From positions 3,162,001 to 3,226,000 of the forward strand of contig NZ_JANADP010000001.1 in assembly GCF_024199945.1 (NCBI RefSeq): DNA of 64,000 nt, given 5' to 3'. Origin of the DNA: Bradyrhizobium sp. CCGUVB4N (lineage in GTDB: Bacteria > Pseudomonadota > Alphaproteobacteria > Rhizobiales > Xanthobacteraceae). The translations under genes were made by a program, and so were the position numbers. This document shows positions 49,255 through 58,258 of this stretch, piece after piece (position 1 is the stretch's first letter; each line of letters begins with the position of its first letter). The notes beneath the pieces are model-generated. The model was not told where the DNA came from. It saw only the letters and a list, made by a program, of their open reading frames with translations, and made no database searches.

Positions 49255-50166
49255 TTATCCTTTCACGATCCGGCGGCAATGGACCCATGCCGCCTCAATC
49301 AGGTTCTCGCTGGCTTCCGGCGTGCGAAACGCCGAATGCGCCGACAGCGTCACGTTCGGAATCTTGGTCAGTGGATGATCCGCGGGCAGCGGCTCGATGT
49401 TGAAGACGTCGAGGCCGGCATGGCGGATGTGGCCCGACTTCAACGCATCGATCATCGCCTGTTCGTCGACGATGGCGCCGCGCGCGGTGTTGATGAAGAC
49501 GACGCCCGGTTTCATCTTCGCGATCTTTTCGCGCGTGATCATGCCGCGCGTCTCGTCGTTGAGTAGCAGGTGCAGCGACACGACGTCGCTCCGCGCCAGC
49601 AACGTGTCGAGATCGGTGAACTCGATGCCGGGATGGGTCTTCGGCGAGCGGTTCCACGCGATCACCTTCATGCCGCTGCCGGACGCGATGCGCGCGACTT
49701 CGGCGGCGATACCGCCGAAGCCGATCAGGCCCAGCGTCTTGCCGGTGAGCTGCATGCCGTCCTCGCGCAGCCAGTTACCGGCGCGCATCTCGCGGTCCAT
49801 CATCGCGATGACGCGCGCGGAGGACCACATCAGCGCGATCGCCGACTCCGCGACGGCCGTATCGCCATAGCCCTTGATCAGATGCACGGAGATGCCGAGC
49901 TCAGCGAGCTCTTCGGGGTTCATGTAGCTGCGCGCGCCGGTGCCGAGGAATACGACGTGCTTGAGGCCTGCGCACTTCTTCGCGACCTCGGTTGGCAGCG
50001 CGGTGTGGTCCACGATCGCGATCTCGGCGCCGTCGAGGATCTCAGGATATTGCTCGGGCTTGATATCCGGGTCCCGGTGAATCCGCACCTTGGGGTCGCC
50101 GGGCTTCTCCAGCCGCTCCATGATCACGGCGAGCGCTTCATTAGCGTCGACGAAAACTCCGCGCAT
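49255..50166 (-). CDS. D-2-hydroxyacid dehydrogenase
   Basis: A 303-aa NAD(P)-dependent dehydrogenase. The Rossmann motif is LGLIGFGGIAAEVARIASGSGMKV (about residues 145-168). The catalytic set is Arg in INTARGAIVDEQAM, Glu in DVFNIEPLP and His in TLSAHSAFRTPEA. It reduces or oxidises a 2-keto/D-2-hydroxyacid pair such as glyoxylate/glycolate or a longer acid. It is 12 bases after the carbamoylase stop and 11 bases before the Ldh2 gene. Confidence 0.9.
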   Translation of the reverse strand: MRGVFVDANEALAVIMERLEKPGDPKVRIHRDPDIKPEQYPEILDGAEIAIVDHTALPTEVAKKCAGLKHVVFLGTGARSYMNPEELAELGISVHLIKGYGDTAVAESAIALMWSSARVIAMMDREMRAGNWLREDGMQLTGKTLGLIGFGGIAAEVARIASGSGMKVIAWNRSPKTHPGIEFTDLDTLLARSDVVSLHLLLNDETRGMITREKIAKMKPGVVFINTARGAIVDEQAMIDALKSGHIRHAGLDVFNIEPLPADHPLTKIPNVTLSAHSAFRTPEASENLIEAAWVHCRRIVKG

Positions 50167-50178
50167 GTCTGTCTCCGA

Positions 50179-51429
50179 TCAGGATGCGACGCCGGCGATC
50201 GCCAGCACGGTGTGCATCAGCACGTTGGTGCCCGCAGCGCAGTCGGGCTGCGTGGCGTCTTCGAGCTCGTTGTGGCTGATGCCGTCCTTGCAGGGCACGA
50301 ACACCATCGCCGCCGGCATGACGGTGTTGAGGTTGCAGGCATCGTGGCCGGCCCCGGAGGTGATACGGCGCGAGGAGTAGCCGAGCGTCTTGGCCGCATT
50401 CTCGACCGCCGCAATCAGCTTGGGATCGAAATGCGTCGGCGGCTTGCGCCAGACCAGATCGATGTTGACCTCGACCTTGCGGCGCGCGGCGATCTCGGCG
50501 ATGGCCGCACGAAGGTCGCGATCGAGCGCATCCATGATCGCGCCGTCTGCGCTGCGGCAATCCATGGTGAAGGCGATCTCGCCGGGAATGACGTTGCGCG
50601 AGGGATTTGCGATCACGGCCTCGCCGATGGTGCCGACCGCGTTCGGCCCGTGCTTCCTGGCAAGGGCTTCCATCGCCAGCACGATCTCGGACAGCGTCGC
50701 CAGCGCATCGCGCCGCAACGGCATCGGCGTCGATCCCGCATGGCTCTCGAAGCCGGAGATCTTGCCGTCGTACCACAGCACGCCCTGGCCGGAATCGACC
50801 ACGCCGATGGTCTTGCCCTCGGCTTCCAGGATCGGGCCCTGTTCGATGTGGAGCTCGACGAAGCAGCCGAGCTTCTGGAAGCCGACCGGCTTGTCGCCGC
50901 GATAGCCGATGCTGTCGAGCGCCTGGCCGACAGTCGTGCCCTCGATATCCTTGCGTGAGAGAATGTCGTCGGTGGTGAAATCGCCGACGTAGGCTGCGGA
51001 CGCCATCATCGCCGGCGCGAAGCGCGAGCCTTCCTCGTTGGTCCAGTTGACGACGCAGATCGGCGCCTCGGTCTCGATGCCGGCATCGTTCAGCGTACGG
51101 ATCACCTCGAGCGCGCCGAGCGTGCCGAGAATGCCGTCATACTTGCCGCCGGTCGGCTGGGTGTCGAGATGCGAGCCGATGCCGACGGGGAGCTTCGACA
51201 TGTCGCGGCCCTTGCGGAGGCCGAACTGCGAGCCGAGCGCATCGACATGCACCTCGAGGCCCGCGTCCTCACAGGCCTTTCGGAACCAGTCGCGAACCTG
51301 CTTGTCTTCGCTGCTCAGCGTCAGCCGCCGCACACCGCCCTTGGCCGTCCCGCCGAATTGCGCGGTCTCGTGAATGGAGCCCCAGAGGCGGGCGGAATCG
51401 ATTTGCAGGTTCGTCGCGGCTCGGCTCAT
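50179..51429 (-). CDS. M20 family N-carbamoyl amino acid/allantoate amidohydrolase
   Basis: A 416-aa zinc-dependent amidohydrolase of the hydantoinase/carbamoylase group. Metal ligands are His and Asp in GIGSHLDTQPTGGKYDG, Glu in NWTNEEGSRFAP and His in VELHIEQGP, with a C-terminal His in KDGISHNELED. It would hydrolyse N-carbamoyl amino acids, ureidopropionate or allantoate, releasing CO2 and NH3. It is the first gene of a three-gene minus-strand operon, next to a LysR regulator. Confidence 0.9.
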   Translation of the reverse strand: MSRAATNLQIDSARLWGSIHETAQFGGTAKGGVRRLTLSSEDKQVRDWFRKACEDAGLEVHVDALGSQFGLRKGRDMSKLPVGIGSHLDTQPTGGKYDGILGTLGALEVIRTLNDAGIETEAPICVVNWTNEEGSRFAPAMMASAAYVGDFTTDDILSRKDIEGTTVGQALDSIGYRGDKPVGFQKLGCFVELHIEQGPILEAEGKTIGVVDSGQGVLWYDGKISGFESHAGSTPMPLRRDALATLSEIVLAMEALARKHGPNAVGTIGEAVIANPSRNVIPGEIAFTMDCRSADGAIMDALDRDLRAAIAEIAARRKVEVNIDLVWRKPPTHFDPKLIAAVENAAKTLGYSSRRITSGAGHDACNLNTVMPAAMVFVPCKDGISHNELEDATQPDCAAGTNVLMHTVLAIAGVAS

Positions 51430-51460
51430 GCGTCAGTCTCTCGTTTGTCCGGCGCCTTTT

Positions 51461-52378
51461 TCAATGACGCGCCAGCGCGGGCGCGTCAACCGCGAGGCTG
51501 CTCTGCGCAATCTGACATGCAAGCTCGGCGACGCGCTCCACCGCGACGACGTCGGGCGAGGCGAGCCAGCTTGCCGTAAACGTCAGCGGCGCGATCTCCA
51601 GGTCGGTGTCGAGCAACTGCAGCCGGCCATCGGCGAGCTCGTTCTCGACGATGGCGTCGGGGATCACGGCGATGCCGAGGCCTTCCACCGCCATGTGGAT
51701 CACGGTCGCAAGCGAGGCAGAGGCGTGGAGACGGATCGGCGGCAAGTCGGGCCGGTCGAACACCTCGCGTACGACCTCGTAGGGCCTGGTCTTGCGCGGA
51801 AAGGTGATGATCGGAAACCGCGCGAGATCGGCGGGCGTCACCGGGCCGTGTCCGAGCCCGAGCGACGGACTTGCGAGAAAGCCGATCGGATAATCGGCCA
51901 GCACGCGGTTGTGCACGCCCGAGGCCGACAGCGGTCCGACCACGAAGGCCAGTTCGATCTCCTGCGCGAGCAGGCGCGCGGTGAGGTTCGGCGTGATGTC
52001 GACCTCGATCTCCAGCGACAGGTTGGGATAGATCTGGTTCATGCTCTTCACCAGCCGCGGCAGCCAGGTGTGCACGATGGTCTCCGCGACGCCGAGCCGC
52101 ATCACGCCGCGCATCGCCGAACGATCGCCGATCTCCGCCATCATCTGGGCGCGCAGGCCGATCAGCTTTTCCGCGTAGACCATCATCTGCCGGCCGCTCG
52201 GGGTGGGCGAGGCCACGCGATGGTCGCGGTTGAGGAGCTTGACGCCCATCTCGCGCTCGAGCTGGGCGATGCGCTGGGAGATCGCAGGCTGGGTCGTATT
52301 CAGCCGTGCCGCGGCGCCGCGAAAGCTGCCGAGCTTCACAACCCAAAGGAAGGTTTCGATCGACCTGAAGTCCAGCAT
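51461..52378 (-). CDS. LysR family transcriptional regulator
   Basis: A 305-aa LysR regulator. The N-terminal winged helix (FRSIETFLWVVKLGSFRGAAARLNTTQPAISQRIAQLEREMGVKLLNRD, residues 4-52) is followed by a LysR substrate-binding domain. It lies 31 bases upstream of the carbamoylase operon on the same strand and is divergent from the DUF1445 gene. A perfect 9-bp palindrome sits just before its start. Confidence 0.93.
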   Translation of the reverse strand: MLDFRSIETFLWVVKLGSFRGAAARLNTTQPAISQRIAQLEREMGVKLLNRDHRVASPTPSGRQMMVYAEKLIGLRAQMMAEIGDRSAMRGVMRLGVAETIVHTWLPRLVKSMNQIYPNLSLEIEVDITPNLTARLLAQEIELAFVVGPLSASGVHNRVLADYPIGFLASPSLGLGHGPVTPADLARFPIITFPRKTRPYEVVREVFDRPDLPPIRLHASASLATVIHMAVEGLGIAVIPDAIVENELADGRLQLLDTDLEIAPLTFTASWLASPDVVAVERVAELACQIAQSSLAVDAPALARH

Positions 52379-52395
52379 CGGAAGGATTTTCCTGA

Positions 52396-52418
52396 TCGAT
52401 AAATTATATTTATCGATA
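52396..52418. promoter_or_regulatory. Candidate LysR operator
   Basis: Perfect arms ATCGATAAA (52396-52404) and TTTATCGAT (52410-52418) around TTATA, 18 bases upstream of the LysR start and about 80 bases before the DUF1445 ATG. It contains the T-N11-A form expected of LysR sites. AT-rich against the GC-rich background. Confidence 0.65.
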
Positions 52419-52497
52419 TTGATTAGAAAGGAAGATTAGACTTTATAGCACGCTTGGTGTTGGCTGTCTTTGTCGAGTTTATAGGCAGGTCAATCAC

Positions 52498-53313
52498 ATG
52501 ACTGTTTTGGTGGCAGCGCAGCAAACTGAAACACCCGACGCCCTCCCGAGCCGCCAGGCTCGGCTGGCCTATCGTGGCGGCGAGGTCGGTTCCACCGCGG
52601 GGGTCGCCCCCGGCTTCGTCCAGGGCAATCTGGCGATCCTGCCGGCGGAATATGCCGGCGCCTTCCACCGCTTCTGCCAGCTCAATCCCAAGCCGTGCCC
52701 GATCATCGGCATGTCCGATGTCGGCAGCCCGTACATCCCCGCCCTTGGCGCCGATCTCGACATTCGCACCGACGTGCCGCGCTACCGTGTCTGGCGCGAC
52801 GGCGAAGTCGTCGACGAGCCGACCGACGTGACGAAGCATTGGCGCGACGACCTCGTGACCTTCGTGCTCGGCTGCTCCTTCTCGTTCGAAGAGGCACTGC
52901 TCGACGAGGGCATGCCGATCCGCCACATCGAGCAGAACGTGCGGGTGCCGATGTACCGCACCAATATCGCCTGCGGCGAGGCCGGCCCGTTCGCAGGTCC
53001 GATGGTGGTGTCGATGCGCCCGTTCAAGCCGGCGGATGCGATCCGCGCGGTGCAGATCACGTCGCGCTATCCCGCCGTGCACGGCGCGCCCGTGCATCTC
53101 GGCCATCCGCATCTGATCGGTATCAAGGACATCGCCAAGCCCGACTATGGTGATCCCGTACCTGTTGCCGATGACGAGATTCCGGTGTTCTGGGCCTGCG
53201 GCGTGACGCCGCAATCGGTGATCAATTCCGCCAAGGTCCCGTTCGCGATTACGCATTCGCCCGGCCTGATGCTGGTGACCGATCTGAAGAACAGAAACAT
53301 GGCCGTGATTTAG
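52498..53313 (+). CDS. DUF1445 family putative hydro-lyase
   Basis: A 271-aa DUF1445/UPF0317 protein, annotated in databases as putative hydro-lyase and related to mammalian D-glutamate cyclase. Conserved elements are [61 protein letters not shown] and [12 protein letters not shown]. It is divergent from a LysR regulator and 92 bases upstream of a Liv-type binding-protein gene. A lyase or cyclase acting on a hydroxy- or amino-acid is likely; the substrate is unknown. Confidence 0.9.
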   Translation: MTVLVAAQQTETPDALPSRQARLAYRGGEVGSTAGVAPGFVQGNLAILPAEYAGAFHRFCQLNPKPCPIIGMSDVGSPYIPALGADLDIRTDVPRYRVWRDGEVVDEPTDVTKHWRDDLVTFVLGCSFSFEEALLDEGMPIRHIEQNVRVPMYRTNIACGEAGPFAGPMVVSMRPFKPADAIRAVQITSRYPAVHGAPVHLGHPHLIGIKDIAKPDYGDPVPVADDEIPVFWACGVTPQSVINSAKVPFAITHSPGLMLVTDLKNRNMAVI

Positions 53314-53405
53314 TAGGCAACGTTTGCTGCTTCTTCGGGCTTTACGCAGTTTGCCAATCGTTTCATTCGATACGCGCAAAATTCGAATAACAGGGGACTT
53401 TGCCT

Positions 53406-54650
53406 ATGACGATCACTCGCCGCGACGTTCTGCTCGGAGCCACCGCCGCTGCCGCGCTGTTGCCGCTAGCCGCGCGCGCGCAAACCTCTGAGGTGGTGAT
53501 CGGCGCGACCTATCCCCTGTCGGGCGCCGGCGCCCAGGTCGGCGTCGACGCGCAACGCGCGTTCGAGACCGCGATCGACATCATCAACAACGACCAGGAC
53601 TTCGATCTTCCGCTGGCAAAAGGCGTCGGTTTGCCGGGTCTCGGCGGCGCCAAGATCCGCATGGTGTATGCCGACCACCAGGGCGACCCGCAAAAGGGAC
53701 GCGCCGAAGCCGAGCGACTGATCACCCAGGAGAAAGTCTGCGCGGTGCTCGGCTCCTATCAGAGCGCGGTCGCGGTCACGGTCAGCCAGATCTGCGAGCG
53801 TTACCAGATCCCGTTCCTGTCGGCGGACAATTCCTCGCCGAGCCTGCATCGCCGCGGACTGAAGTACTATTTCCGCGCCTCGCCGCATGACGAGATGTTC
53901 TCGGCCGGGATGTTCGATTTCCTCGACTCGATGAAGAAGAAGGGCGTCAAGGCCGACACGCTGGCGCTGTTCCACGAAGACACGATCTTCGGCACCGACT
54001 CCGCCAACGCCCAGACCAAGCTCGCGACCGAGCGCGGCTACAAGATCGTCGCCGACATCAAGTACCGCGCCAACTCGCCGTCCTTGTCTGCCGAGGTCCA
54101 GCAGCTCAAGGCCGCCAATGCCGATGTGCTGATGCCCTCGAGCTACACCACGGACGGCATCCTGCTGGTCAAGACGATGGCGGAGCTCGGCTACAAGCCG
54201 AACGCGATCCTGGCTCAGGCAGCCGGCTTCTCCGAAAAGGCGCTTTACGACGCCGTCGGCGACAAGCTCGAAGGTGCGATCACCCGCGGCAGCTTCTCGC
54301 TCGATCTTGCCGCCAAGCGGCCGATGGTCGGCAAGATCAACGATCTGTTCAAGGCGAAATCGGGCAAGGACCTCAACGACAACACCTCGCGCCAGTTCAT
54401 GGCGATGATCGTGATTGCCGACGCCATCAACCGCGCCAAGTCGACCGACGGCGAGAAGATCCGCGACGCGATGGCTGCGACCGACATTCCGGGCGAACAG
54501 ACCATCATGCCCTGGAAGCGGGTCAAGTTCGACGACATGGGCCAGAACAACGACGCCGATCCGGTGCTGCTGCAATATATCGGCGGCAAGTTCGTCACCG
54601 TGTTCCCGTCGCAGGCGGCGGTCGCCGAAGCTGTCTGGCCGATGAAGTGA
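53406..54650 (+). CDS. ABC transporter substrate-binding protein, branched-chain amino acid type
   Basis: A 414-aa periplasmic binding protein (Peripla_BP_6). The N-terminus carries a Tat-like motif (TITRRDVLLGATAAAALLPLAARAQ), suggesting folded export. VVIGATYPLSGAGAQVGVDAQRAFE starts the mature protein. The ATG at 53406 is used; TTG at 53400 is an alternative. Despite the family name, ligands may include carboxylates and sugar acids. The permease and ATPase genes follow. Confidence 0.92.
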   Translation: MTITRRDVLLGATAAAALLPLAARAQTSEVVIGATYPLSGAGAQVGVDAQRAFETAIDIINNDQDFDLPLAKGVGLPGLGGAKIRMVYADHQGDPQKGRAEAERLITQEKVCAVLGSYQSAVAVTVSQICERYQIPFLSADNSSPSLHRRGLKYYFRASPHDEMFSAGMFDFLDSMKKKGVKADTLALFHEDTIFGTDSANAQTKLATERGYKIVADIKYRANSPSLSAEVQQLKAANADVLMPSSYTTDGILLVKTMAELGYKPNAILAQAAGFSEKALYDAVGDKLEGAITRGSFSLDLAAKRPMVGKINDLFKAKSGKDLNDNTSRQFMAMIVIADAINRAKSTDGEKIRDAMAATDIPGEQTIMPWKRVKFDDMGQNNDADPVLLQYIGGKFVTVFPSQAAVAEAVWPMK

Positions 54651-54763
54651 GGATTGCATCGGGAGCGCGGACGTTAGCTCCCGATCCTGATCCTGCGGAG
54701 TAAGACGGAGCCCGCGTCGGGACAGGCGAGGGCGGCCCGTCGTTGCGACACGCGTTCGATGAC

Positions 54764-54786
54764 GCCCCTCGGGGTGAGGGCTTTTT
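54764..54786 (+). terminator. Hairpin with T-run between binding-protein and permease genes
   Basis: GCCC/GGGC stem (with inner CCCC/GGGG alternative) followed by TTTTT, 13 bases before the livH start. It could attenuate transcription so that more binding protein is made than permease. Confidence 0.45.
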
Positions 54787-54798
54787 CTGGGGGGCAAG

Positions 54799-55680
54799 TT
54801 GCTGACAGTCGAAACAATTGTCCAAAGTCTCGCAAGCGGCCTGCTGATGGGCCTGCTCTACGGACTGATCGCCGTCGGCCTCGCGCTGATCTTCGGCCTG
54901 ATGGACGTCACGAACTTCGCCCATGGCGAGTTCCTGATGATCGCGATGTACGCGTCCTTCTTCCTGTTCGCGTTCTTCGCCATCGATCCCTTGCTCTCGG
55001 CGCCGCTGGTCGCGGCGGCGATGTTCGTGTTCGGAGCAGTGGTCTACCTGTTGATTGTACGCTTCGCCATGCGGGCCAAGGCCAATGCCGGCATGGTGCA
55101 GATCTTCACCACCTTCGGCCTGGCCATCGTGATGCGCGGACTGGCCCAGCTGTTCTTCACGCCGGACTATCGCAGCATTCCGCAATCCTGGCTCGGCGGC
55201 AAAACCGTCTCGATTGCAGGCATTTTCCTCCCCGAGCCGCAGCTGGTCGGTGCGCTGGTCTCGATTCTCGCCTTTGCCGGCCTCTACTTCTTCATCCACC
55301 GCACCGATTTCGGCCGCGCGCTGGAAGCCACCCGTGAGGATCCCGGTGCGGTCGCGCTCGTCGGTATCGACAAGAACCGCGTGTTCGCGTTCGGTTGGGG
55401 CCTGGGCGCTGCGCTTGTCGGTCTCGCCGGCGCGATCATGGCGGTGTTCTTCTACATCTATCCCGACGTCGGCGCGTCCTTTGCGCTGATTGCCTATGTC
55501 ACGGTGGCGCTTGGCGGCTTTGGCAGTGTGTTCGGTGCCTTTGCCGGCGGCATCATTGTCGGCCTGGTCGAAGCGGTGACCGCGCTGATGCTGCCGCCTT
55601 CGCTGAAGTCGGTCGGCATCTACGCGGTGTACCTGCTCGTTGTCTTCATCCGGCCGCGTGGCCTGTTCGGGTCGATGTGA
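54799..55680 (+). CDS. livH: Branched-chain amino acid-type ABC permease LivH
   Basis: A 293-aa inner-membrane permease with about eight helices and the LivH signature GLLYGLIAVGLALIFGLMDVTNFAHGEF. TTG start, preceded by GGGGGGCAAG. Its TGA overlaps the livM ATG. It is a channel half for the Liv-type importer. Confidence 0.92.
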   Translation: MLTVETIVQSLASGLLMGLLYGLIAVGLALIFGLMDVTNFAHGEFLMIAMYASFFLFAFFAIDPLLSAPLVAAAMFVFGAVVYLLIVRFAMRAKANAGMVQIFTTFGLAIVMRGLAQLFFTPDYRSIPQSWLGGKTVSIAGIFLPEPQLVGALVSILAFAGLYFFIHRTDFGRALEATREDPGAVALVGIDKNRVFAFGWGLGAALVGLAGAIMAVFFYIYPDVGASFALIAYVTVALGGFGSVFGAFAGGIIVGLVEAVTALMLPPSLKSVGIYAVYLLVVFIRPRGLFGSM

Positions 55681-56663
55681 TGGACAAGAATTTTGCCGCG
55701 CGGCGTCGCCGCGATCTCATCATTGCGGCAGTGCTGACCGCACTGGCCGCGCTCGCGCCGCTGTTCGTCAAAAACGTCTACGTCCAGAACATCCTGGTCC
55801 TGACCTTGATGTATGCGGCGCTGTCGCAGAGCTGGAACATCCTCTCCGGCTATTGCGGACAGATCTCGCTAGGCCACGCTCTCTATTTCGGCATCGGCGC
55901 CTACACCACCGAGCTTCTGTTCACCAAGTTCGGCGTGCTGCCCTGGTTCGGCATGCTCGCCGGCGGTACGATCGCGGCGCTCATCGCGATGGGGCTCGGT
56001 TATCCCTTCTTTCGGCTGCGCGGCCATTACTTCGTGATCGCGACCATCGTCATCGCGGAGATCGGGTTGCTGCTGTTCCAGAACTGGGAATGGGCAGGGG
56101 CTGCGATGGGCATCACCATTCCCGTGCGCGGCGACAGCTGGCTGAAATTCCAGTTCATGCGCAGCAAACTGCCGTATTTCTATTTCGCGCTGGCGCTTTG
56201 CTGTCTCGCCTGGTTTGTCACATGGTGGCTTGAAGACTCCAAATGGGGTTTTTGGTGGCGCGCGGTGAAGGACAATCCGGAAGCGGCCGAGAGCCTGGGC
56301 GTCGTCGTGTTCAATTCCAAAATGGGTGCGGCAGCGGTCTCTGCGTTCCTCGTTGCTGTCGGAGGCGCCTTCTACGCGCAGTTCCTCGCCTATATCGATC
56401 CCGAGAGCGTCATGGGCTTCCAGTTCTCGCTGCTGATGGCGCTGCCGGCCGTGCTCGGGGGCATCGGCACCCTCTGGGGTCCCGTGCTCGGGGCGGTCAT
56501 CCTGATCCCGATGACGGAGCTGACGCGCTCCTATATCGGCGGCTCCGGTCGCGGCGTCGACCTCATCGTCTATGGCGCGCTGATCGTGGCGATCTCGCTG
56601 GCCTTGCCGCAAGGCCTGGTCAGCCTGTTTTCCCGTTCCAAAGCAAAAGGAGCCACGCGATGA
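55680..56663 (+). CDS. livM: Branched-chain amino acid-type ABC permease LivM
   Basis: A 327-aa inner-membrane permease. Signature SWNILSGYCGQISLGHALYFGIGAYTTELLF near the N-terminus and FGLG-type loop AVKDNPEAAESLGVVVFNSK. ATG shares one base with the livH stop (TGATG), and its own stop overlaps livG (ATGA). Confidence 0.92.
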   Translation: MDKNFAARRRRDLIIAAVLTALAALAPLFVKNVYVQNILVLTLMYAALSQSWNILSGYCGQISLGHALYFGIGAYTTELLFTKFGVLPWFGMLAGGTIAALIAMGLGYPFFRLRGHYFVIATIVIAEIGLLLFQNWEWAGAAMGITIPVRGDSWLKFQFMRSKLPYFYFALALCCLAWFVTWWLEDSKWGFWWRAVKDNPEAAESLGVVVFNSKMGAAAVSAFLVAVGGAFYAQFLAYIDPESVMGFQFSLLMALPAVLGGIGTLWGPVLGAVILIPMTELTRSYIGGSGRGVDLIVYGALIVAISLALPQGLVSLFSRSKAKGATR

Positions 56664-57391
56664 CCGCGCTCCTTGAAACCCGCGGCGTCTGGCAGCGCTT
56701 CGGCGGCCTCGTCGCCAACAGCGATGTGTCGATCTCGGTCGGCCGCGGCGAAATCGTCGGGCTGATCGGTCCGAACGGTGCCGGCAAATCGACGCTGTTC
56801 AATCTGATCGCCGGCGTGCTGCCGCCGACGCAAGGCTCGATCTGGTTCGACGGCGAGGACGTGACGAAGATGCCGGCGGCAGAGCGCTGTCAACGCGGCG
56901 TCGGGCGCACCTTCCAGGTCGTCAAGAGCTTCGAGACCATGACGGTCATCGACAACGTCATCGTCGGCGCCTTGGTGCGCAACACCGTAATGCGCGAGGC
57001 GCGCCGCAAAGCGCATGAGGTGCTGGAGTTCACCGGCCTTGCCGCGCGCGCCGATGTGCTCGCAAGCGACCTCGTGCCGGCCGAGAAGCGCCGCCTCGAG
57101 GTTGCCCGTGCGCTCGCGACCGAACCGAAACTGCTGCTGCTCGACGAGGTCCTCACCGGCCTCACGCCGACCGAGGCGCAGACCGGTGTGGCGCTGGTGC
57201 GGAAAGTCCGCGACGCCGGCATCACCGTTCTGATGGTCGAGCATGTCATGGAGATCGTGATGCCGCTGGTCGATCGCGCCATCGTGCTCGATCTCGGCAA
57301 GGTTCTGGTCGAGGGCAAGCCCGCCGACGTGGTCCGCGATCCCAAGGTGATCAAGGCATATCTGGGAGATCGTCATGCTGTCGGTGCATGA
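56660..57391 (+). CDS. livG: ABC transporter ATP-binding protein LivG
   Basis: A 243-aa ATPase with Walker A GPNGAGKST, Q-loop region RTFQVVKSF, Walker B LLLLDEVLTGLTPTE and H-loop MVEHVM. The signature reads LVPAEKRRLEVARALA, with AEKRR in place of the canonical SGGQ, an unusual but known variant in this family (often LPHGDQR or LPYGRQR). It overlaps livF by 17 bases. Confidence 0.92.
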   Translation: MTALLETRGVWQRFGGLVANSDVSISVGRGEIVGLIGPNGAGKSTLFNLIAGVLPPTQGSIWFDGEDVTKMPAAERCQRGVGRTFQVVKSFETMTVIDNVIVGALVRNTVMREARRKAHEVLEFTGLAARADVLASDLVPAEKRRLEVARALATEPKLLLLDEVLTGLTPTEAQTGVALVRKVRDAGITVLMVEHVMEIVMPLVDRAIVLDLGKVLVEGKPADVVRDPKVIKAYLGDRHAVGA

Positions 57392-58079
57392 AGTCACGAC
57401 CGCCTATCAGGGTCTGGTTGCGATCTCCGCGGTCTCGATCGAGGTCCAGAAGGGCGAGATCGTCTGCGTCGCCGGCGCCAACGGCGCGGGCAAGTCGACC
57501 CTGCTCAAGACGATTGCCGGTGCCGAGCGTCCGCGTTCGGGCTCCGTAACGTTCGACGGCAAGCGCCTCGATGGCATGGCGCAGCATCACGTCACCGCCA
57601 CCGGCATTGCCTACGTGCCGGAGAACCGCCGTCTGTTTCCGCGCCTGTCGGTGCGCGACAACCTTCGCCTCGGCAGCTACCTCTATCGTGGCGAAGCGGA
57701 TCGCGAAGCACCGCTCGATCTCGTCTTCAAGCTGTTCCCGCGCTTGTCCGAGCGCCTCGATCAACGCGCCGAAACGCTGTCCGGCGGCGAGCAGCAGATG
57801 CTCGCGATCGGCCGCGCGCTGATGACGCGCCCGCGGCTCTTGATGCTCGACGAGCCCTCGCAGGGCATCATGCCGAAACTGGTCGACGAGATTTTTCAGG
57901 CGGTGAAGCTGATCCGCGACTCCGGCATGACCGTGCTGATCGTCGAACAGCGTATGGCCGAGTGTCTGGAAATTGCCGACCGCGCCTACATCCTGCAAAC
58001 CGGTCGCGTGCTGATGCAGGGGCCGGCGGCGGAGGTCAGGGGCAATCCGGACGTGCGGAAGGCGTATCTGGGGCTGTAG
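57375..58079 (+). CDS. livF: ABC transporter ATP-binding protein LivF
   Basis: A 234-aa ATPase with Walker A GANGAGKST, signature LSGGEQQMLAIGRAL, Walker B LLMLDEPSQGIMPKL and H-loop IVEQRM. It completes the transporter with LivG, LivH and LivM. It ends 180 bases before the convergent otnC gene, with a palindromic repeat between. Confidence 0.93.
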   Translation: MLSVHEVTTAYQGLVAISAVSIEVQKGEIVCVAGANGAGKSTLLKTIAGAERPRSGSVTFDGKRLDGMAQHHVTATGIAYVPENRRLFPRLSVRDNLRLGSYLYRGEADREAPLDLVFKLFPRLSERLDQRAETLSGGEQQMLAIGRALMTRPRLLMLDEPSQGIMPKLVDEIFQAVKLIRDSGMTVLIVEQRMAECLEIADRAYILQTGRVLMQGPAAEVRGNPDVRKAYLGL

Positions 58080-58116
58080 CGACGGAGTGTGGGGCTCGCC
58101 CGCGCAACACACTCGA

Positions 58117-58218
58117 TGTCATCGCCCGACTTGATCGGGCGATCCAGTACTCCGAGACAGCAGTGGTCAATCGAGAGGCCGCGGCGTACTGGATTCCCCG
58201 CCTGCGCGGGGAATGACA
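58117..58218. repeat. Palindromic intergenic repeat (GTCATCGCCCG type)
   Basis: Outer arms TGTCATCGCCCG (58117) and CGGGGAATGACA (to 58218), with nested GATCCAGTACTC and GCGTACTGGATT arms and local hairpins CGCCCGACTTGATCGGGCG and CCCCGCCTGCGCGGGG. It sits between the convergent livF and otnC genes and may serve as a shared 3' structure. Confidence 0.75.
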
Positions 58219-58258
58219 GTGGTGTGTGGGGCGATACTATCGCCCTCGACGGCACGCA

